A stretch of 9,035 bases of DNA from GCA-003244245 sp035997545 (GTDB lineage: Bacteria; Actinomycetota; Actinomycetes; Mycobacteriales; Pseudonocardiaceae). A program made the position numbers and the translations under genes. The stretch spans positions 1 through 9,035 of the forward strand of contig DASYIL010000338.1 of the NCBI GenBank assembly GCA_035997545.1, read 5' to 3'. The stretch's first letter is position 1, and each line of letters starts with the position of its first letter. Positions 5,831 through 9,035 of this stretch are shown here, piece after piece. The notes below the pieces were generated by a model. It ran no database searches. It worked only from the letters and a program-made list of their open reading frames with translations, and was not told the origin of the DNA.

Positions 5831-6144
5831 GAGTTCGCGTCTTCCGGGAACTTTGTGTCGAGTGGCACGACGGTCTATGCCGGGCTGGTGTACGGGAACA
5901 TGCACACCGTGACCCCCGCCGAACGGACGGTGAGCTGTGGCGCAAGCGGCGACCGAAGGAACTGGGGCCACCCTGCAAGGAACCCCGTTGCAAGCTTGGC
6001 TTCGGTGTGCTCGTCATCATGATCGCGGTTGGGGGCGCTGTTCCCCTGCTGGGGTTGTCGATGCTGGTCATGCTGGCGCTTGAGTTCCTCGTCACCCGGC
6101 GGGGTGCCCCGTTTGGCCAGAATGTCGGTACCGGGTCCGCCTGA
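5827..6144 (+). CDS. Short open frame ending in a membrane hairpin, possible gene remnant
   Basis: The frame from TTG 5827, which overlaps the thioredoxin stop, has 105 codons, but the start is doubtful. No ribosome site stands out, and the first 35 residues do not look like a protein. Later in-frame starts are GTG 6007 and ATG 6019, giving about 46 or 42 residues. The second half is convincing as membrane protein: ELWRKRRPKELGPP, a short basic loop, then about 30 hydrophobic residues (GVLVIMIAVGGAVPLLGLSM onward) and a basic end RRGAP. A W-x-RRP motif, a proline-rich linker and a PLLG-S-L hydrophobic pair is how, from memory, the C-terminus of PepSY-associated membrane proteins looks. This could therefore be the surviving tail of such a gene, or a small membrane protein of its own. 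Between 5855 and 5945 the neighbouring frame has better codon positions, which would fit a frameshift. Function unknown. Confidence 0.35.
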   Translation: MRVRVFRELCVEWHDGLCRAGVREHAHRDPRRTDGELWRKRRPKELGPPCKEPRCKLGFGVLVIMIAVGGAVPLLGLSMLVMLALEFLVTRRGAPFGQNVGTGSA

Positions 6145-6183
6145 CTGTCGATAGTCGGAGGTGGTAGCTGCGCGGAGTGCCGC

Positions 6184-6189
6184 TATCAT
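6184..6189 (+). promoter_or_regulatory. Candidate -10 element for ctaD
   Basis: TATCAT fits TANNNT. Transcription would begin near 6196, right at the foot of the inverted repeat at 6198-6226, leaving a leader of roughly 93 bases. No recognisable -35 element lies 16-19 bases upstream, so the call rests on the -10 alone. Confidence 0.4.
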
Positions 6190-6197
6190 TCTCCACG

Positions 6198-6226
6198 GGC
6201 CCGCGATGACCTAGTCACCGCGGGCC
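6198..6226 (+). terminator. Strong inverted repeat: terminator-like hairpin or ctaD leader structure
   Basis: GGCCCGCG (6198-6205) pairs with CGCGGGCC (6219-6226). After one A/C mismatch, TGAC (6207-6210) pairs with GTCA (6214-6217) around a three-base loop, for a total of twelve base pairs. No T-run follows, so it is not a classic intrinsic terminator, though actinobacteria may use such tail-less hairpins. If the -10 at 6184 is used, the hairpin would instead form the very 5' end of the ctaD mRNA and could stabilise it or act as a protein-binding dyad. Confidence 0.55.
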
Positions 6227-6252
6227 GGTAGCGTGCCCGGTGAGCGCCGGAC

Positions 6253-6267
6253 TGCTGCGACGCAGCA
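6253..6267 (+). promoter_or_regulatory. 15-base palindrome just before the ctaD ribosome binding site
   Basis: TGCTGCG (6253-6259) and CGCAGCA (6261-6267) are perfect inverted copies around a single A. As DNA it resembles a repressor operator. As RNA it can form a six-pair hairpin with loop GAC, ending nine bases before AGGAGG. Either reading suggests control of ctaD. No specific regulator is recognised. Confidence 0.4.
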
Positions 6268-6288
6268 CCACCAGCCAGGAGGCAACTC

Positions 6289-8052
6289 GTGACGGCCGTT
6301 GCGCCCCCGCCGATCGCCACGCGTCCGCGTCCGACGCGCACCATCGTTAAGGGATCGACCCTGCTGGGGCTTCTTCAGACAACCGATCACAAGGTGATCG
6401 GCATGCTGTACCTGGTTACCTCGATGGGCTTCTTCTTCATCGGTGGTAGCATGGCAATGCTGATGCGTGGGGAGCTGGCCAGGCCGGGCCTGCAGTTCCT
6501 GTCCAACGAGCAGTACAATCAGCTCTTCACCATGCACGGCACGATCATGCTGCTGCTCTACGCCACGCCGATTCTGTTCGCCTTCGCCAATCTTGTGTTA
6601 CCGCTGCAGATCGGTTCCCCGGACGTCGCTTTCCCCCGGCTCAATGCGTTCTCCTACTGGCTGTTCCTCTTCGGTGGCCTGATAGTGATCAGTGGATTTC
6701 TCACGCCAGGCGGCGCTGCGGACTTCGGCTGGTTCGCCTACACCCCGCTGTCCAGCGCCATTCATTCCCCGGGCGCGGGCGCGGACCTGTGGATCATGGG
6801 ACTGGTCATGGCCGGGCTGGGTACCATCCTGGGCGCGGTGAACATGGTCACCACAGTGGTCTGCCTGCGGGCGCCCGGGATGACGATGTTCCGGATGCCG
6901 ATCTTCACCTGGAACATCCTGGCCACGTCGCTGCTGGTGCTGCTAGCCTTCCCGATCCTGACCGCGGCACTGTTGGGACTCGAGGCCGATCGGCGCCTCG
7001 GGGCACACGTGTTCGACCCGGAGAACGGTGGGGTCATCCTCTGGCAGCACCTGTTCTGGTTCTTCGGTCACCCCGAGGTCTACATCGTGGCACTGCCGTT
7101 CTTCGGCATCGTGTCGGAGATCTTCCCGGTGTTCAGCCGCAAACCGCTCTTCGGCTACAAGGGCCTGGTCCTTGCGACCCTGTCAATCGCTGCGCTGTCA
7201 GTGGTGGTGTGGGCGCACCATATGTACGCCACCGGTGCGGTACTCCTGCCCTTCTTCGCGTTCACCACCTTCCTTATCGCGGTGCCTACCGGAGTGAAGT
7301 TCTTCAACTGGATCGGCACCATGTGGCGGGGGCAGCTCACGTTCGAAACGCCGATGATGTTCAGTGTCGGATTCTTGATCACCTTCCTGATCGGGGGGCT
7401 GACCGGGGTGTTGCTGGCCGCTCCGGCGATCGACTTCCACGTCAGCGACACCTACTTCGTGGTAGCGCATTTCCACTACGTGCTCTACGGCACGATCGTG
7501 TTCGCGACCTTCGCCGGGATCTACTTCTGGTTCCCGAAGATGACCGGCCGGATGCTCGACGAGCCGCTGGGCAAGTTCCACTTCTGGGCCACGTTCATCG
7601 GGTTCCACCTGACGTTCCTGGTGCAGCACTGGCTGGGCAACGAGGGCATGCCCCGCCGGTACGCCGACTACCTGCCCAGTGACGGGTTCACCACGCTGAA
7701 CATGGTGTCCTCCATCGGTGCCTTCGTCCTGGGCGCCTCCACGCTGCCGTTCCTGTGGAACGTGTTCCGCAGCTACCGCTACGGCGAGATCGTCACCGTC
7801 GACGACCCGTGGGGTTACGGCAACTCGCTGGAATGGGCGACCTCGTGCCCGCCGCCGCGGCACAACTTCACCGAGCTGCCCCGGATCCGGTCCGAGAGAC
7901 CGGCCTTCGAGCTGCACTACCCGCACATGGCAGATCGGATGCGGGCCGAGGCGCATGTCGGCGGCAACGGGCACCCGCCCGCGCCGAGCGAGATCGCGAC
8001 GCAGGCTGTGCAGCCCGACGAGACCGGTGGTACCGACCCTCGCGACAAATGA
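6289..8052 (+). CDS. ctaD: Cytochrome c oxidase subunit I (aa3 type)
   Basis: This 587-residue polytopic membrane protein is the catalytic core of the terminal oxidase that reduces oxygen to water and pumps protons; actinobacteria use it in a bcc-aa3 supercomplex. All key residues are present. His83 in TMHGT and His396 in HFHY bind heme a, His394 binds heme a3, and His261, His310 and His311 (GHPEVY, AHHMY) bind CuB. Tyr265 is the cross-linked tyrosine. For proton paths, Asp112 and Asn119 in SPDVAFPRLNA mark the D channel, Glu263 its inner end and Lys337 in TGVKFFNW the K channel. The GTG start follows AGGAGG by six bases. The hydrophilic C-terminal tail after about residue 500 is usual in actinobacteria. 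Subunits II and III and the bcc genes are not here, as is normal for this locus. The stop overlaps the serB start (ATGA), so both are probably on one mRNA. The leader has two inverted repeats that may control expression. Confidence 0.98.
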   Translation: MTAVAPPPIATRPRPTRTIVKGSTLLGLLQTTDHKVIGMLYLVTSMGFFFIGGSMAMLMRGELARPGLQFLSNEQYNQLFTMHGTIMLLLYATPILFAFANLVLPLQIGSPDVAFPRLNAFSYWLFLFGGLIVISGFLTPGGAADFGWFAYTPLSSAIHSPGAGADLWIMGLVMAGLGTILGAVNMVTTVVCLRAPGMTMFRMPIFTWNILATSLLVLLAFPILTAALLGLEADRRLGAHVFDPENGGVILWQHLFWFFGHPEVYIVALPFFGIVSEIFPVFSRKPLFGYKGLVLATLSIAALSVVVWAHHMYATGAVLLPFFAFTTFLIAVPTGVKFFNWIGTMWRGQLTFETPMMFSVGFLITFLIGGLTGVLLAAPAIDFHVSDTYFVVAHFHYVLYGTIVFATFAGIYFWFPKMTGRMLDEPLGKFHFWATFIGFHLTFLVQHWLGNEGMPRRYADYLPSDGFTTLNMVSSIGAFVLGASTLPFLWNVFRSYRYGEIVTVDDPWGYGNSLEWATSCPPPRHNFTELPRIRSERPAFELHYPHMADRMRAEAHVGGNGHPPAPSEIATQAVQPDETGGTDPRDK

Positions 8053-9035
8053 CCGGCAGCCCACGCACGACCCTGCTGGTCACGGTGACCGGGCGGGACA
8101 AGCCAGGGGTCGTGTCGGTGATCTTCGCCGCACTCACCAAGCATGGCGTGGACATCCTCGACGTCGAGCAGGTGGTGATCCAGGGCCGGATCATTCTCGG
8201 CGTGCTCGTGGCGACCAACGCTGATCCGGATGACCTGCAGGAGGCCGCCGAACAGGCCATGGCCAGCATCGCGATGCAGGTGGAGGTCGAGGTCGGCGCC
8301 GGCGCAGTGGGCGCGAGCACTCGAGGGTCCACGCACGTCGTGTTGGTGCTGGGGCGGCCGGTCACGGCCCGCGCTTTCACCGAGACGACCCGCGCGCTAG
8401 CTGCGTTGGGCATCAACATCGACGCCATCCGGCGGATCGCGGACTACCCGGTCACGGGGCTTGAGCTGCTGGTGTCGGTGCCCAGCAACGGCGATAGCCA
8501 GGCCGCCGACGCGGCGTTGCGCTCCACGCTGGTGAGGATCGCAGCCCACGGCGAAGTGGACCTTGCCGTCGAGCGGGTGGGTATCGCCCGCCGGGCCAAG
8601 CGCCTGGTGGTCTTCGACGTCGACTCGACTCTGGTGCAGGGCGAGGTGATCGAGATGCTCGCCGAACGCGCCGGCTGCGGGGCTGAGGTGCGCGCGGTCA
8701 CCGAGGCCGCGATGCATGGCGAACTGGACTTCACTCAGTCGCTGCGTCGCCGGGTCGCGCTGCTGGCCGGCCTTCCGGTCAGCGTGCTCACCGAAGTGAC
8801 CAGCGCGCTGGAACTCACTGCCGGGGCACGGACGACGGTGCGGACCCTCAAGCGGTTGGGATTTCGCTGTGGAGCGGTCTCGGGTGGCTTCACGCAGGTC
8901 GTGCAGCCGCTCGCGGAAGCCCTGGGGCTGGACTTCTGCGCCGCCAACGAGCTCGAGATCCGCGAGGGGAAGCTCACGGGACAGGTCATCGGCGCGGTGG
9001 TGGATCGATCCGGGAAAGCCGACGCGCTGCGCCGG
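8049..9035 (+). CDS. serB: Phosphoserine phosphatase with two ACT domains (SerB2 type), cut by the window edge
   Basis: The enzyme makes L-serine from phosphoserine, the last step of the phosphorylated serine pathway, in the cytoplasm. The reading frame is open from ATG 8049 to the edge, 329 codons, without a stop; a full protein of roughly 400 residues is expected. Residues about 8-80 and 95-170 form two ACT domains (TVTGRDKPGV; LGRPVTARAF; DYPVTGLELLVSVP), which in SerB2 bind amino acids and regulate. The HAD phosphatase domain follows: DVDSTLVQGE with nucleophile Asp190 and acid Asp192, SGGF (278-281) and Lys323 in SGKAD. The GDGxND motif lies beyond the window. The wording is very close to mycobacterial SerB2, next to ctaD there too (Rv3042c-Rv3043c). 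The start overlaps the ctaD stop by four bases (ATGA), and only a weak GGTGG some 17 bases upstream could bind ribosomes, so translation is probably coupled to ctaD. Confidence 0.96.
   Translation, partial: MTGSPRTTLLVTVTGRDKPGVVSVIFAALTKHGVDILDVEQVVIQGRIILGVLVATNADPDDLQEAAEQAMASIAMQVEVEVGAGAVGASTRGSTHVVLVLGRPVTARAFTETTRALAALGINIDAIRRIADYPVTGLELLVSVPSNGDSQAADAALRSTLVRIAAHGEVDLAVERVGIARRAKRLVVFDVDSTLVQGEVIEMLAERAGCGAEVRAVTEAAMHGELDFTQSLRRRVALLAGLPVSVLTEVTSALELTAGARTTVRTLKRLGFRCGAVSGGFTQVVQPLAEALGLDFCAANELEIREGKLTGQVIGAVVDRSGKADALRR

Larger units (their letters stand above)
6145..6288. other. Leader and promoter region of ctaD
   Basis: This gap of 144 bases holds no gene. It carries a possible -10 element (TATCAT, 6184-6189), two inverted repeats (6198-6226 and 6253-6267) and a strong ribosome binding site AGGAGG (6277-6282), six bases before GTG 6289. 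A short dyad GACT-N6-AGTC also lies at 6143-6156. I see no convincing -35 box. Confidence 0.6.

Noticed and set aside
5846..5877. Second ECF-type promoter (GGGAAC followed by GGTCTA) after the thioredoxin gene.
   Set aside because: The spacer is about 20-21 bases, too long for SigR or SigE type promoters, and the -10 half is poor.
5828..6022. Read-through of the thioredoxin TGA, since the same frame stays open to 6020-6022.
   Set aside because: Thioredoxin is complete at this stop, no selenocysteine or recoding signal is visible, and the extension loses coding character after about 5945.
6789..7682. Plus-strand open frame of 297 codons inside ctaD, and a minus-strand frame of 288 codons at 7198-8064.
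   Set aside because: Both overlap ctaD, whose metal ligands and channel residues are all in the other frame; their composition is that of shifted codons.
1..9035. Mobile element, CRISPR array, tRNA, rRNA or biosynthetic cluster.
   Set aside because: I saw no transposase, no terminal inverted or target-site repeats, no regularly spaced repeats, no cloverleaf, and only core-metabolism genes.

Overview
The window is GC-rich, with strong G/C preference in third codon positions, GTG as well as ATG starts, and actinobacterial gene order and protein types: a ctaD-serB pair as in mycobacteria, and an ACT-ACT-HAD SerB2. It most likely comes from a chromosome of a high-GC actinobacterium. A Pseudonocardiales- or Corynebacteriales-like host is my guess and is not proven by the window. 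All confident genes lie on the + strand. I see no insertion sequence, tRNA, rRNA or CRISPR array.

Left part (1-3749): a two-gene unit. The first gene is a glutamine amidotransferase of the asparagine synthetase fold that best fits N-acetylglutaminylglutamine amidotransferase, the last step of the compatible solute NAGGN. Twenty bases later follows a cytosolic S9 (prolyl-oligopeptidase type) serine peptidase. The partner synthetase (ngg) would be expected just left of the window.

Middle part (3750-6144): a tyrosyl-tRNA synthetase of the KMSKS (type 2) class, with an N-terminal extension, unusual residues in the expected tyrosine pocket and a possible leaderless start. A 255-base gap follows, then a thioredoxin gene. 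In front of the thioredoxin gene lies an exact match to the SigR/SigH disulfide-stress promoter (GGAAT-N18-GTT). After it comes a doubtful short reading frame ending in a membrane hairpin, perhaps a gene remnant.

Right part (6145-9035): a leader with two strong inverted repeats, then ctaD (cytochrome aa3 oxidase subunit I), whose stop codon overlaps the start of serB (phosphoserine phosphatase). serB runs off the right edge before its last HAD motif.

Most of the window is core metabolism: osmolyte synthesis, tRNA charging, thiol redox control, respiration and serine synthesis. I found no clear new multi-gene system. The points most worth a second look are the SigR-type promoter, the altered pocket of the TyrRS, the S9 peptidase paired with the NAGGN enzyme, and the structured ctaD leader.
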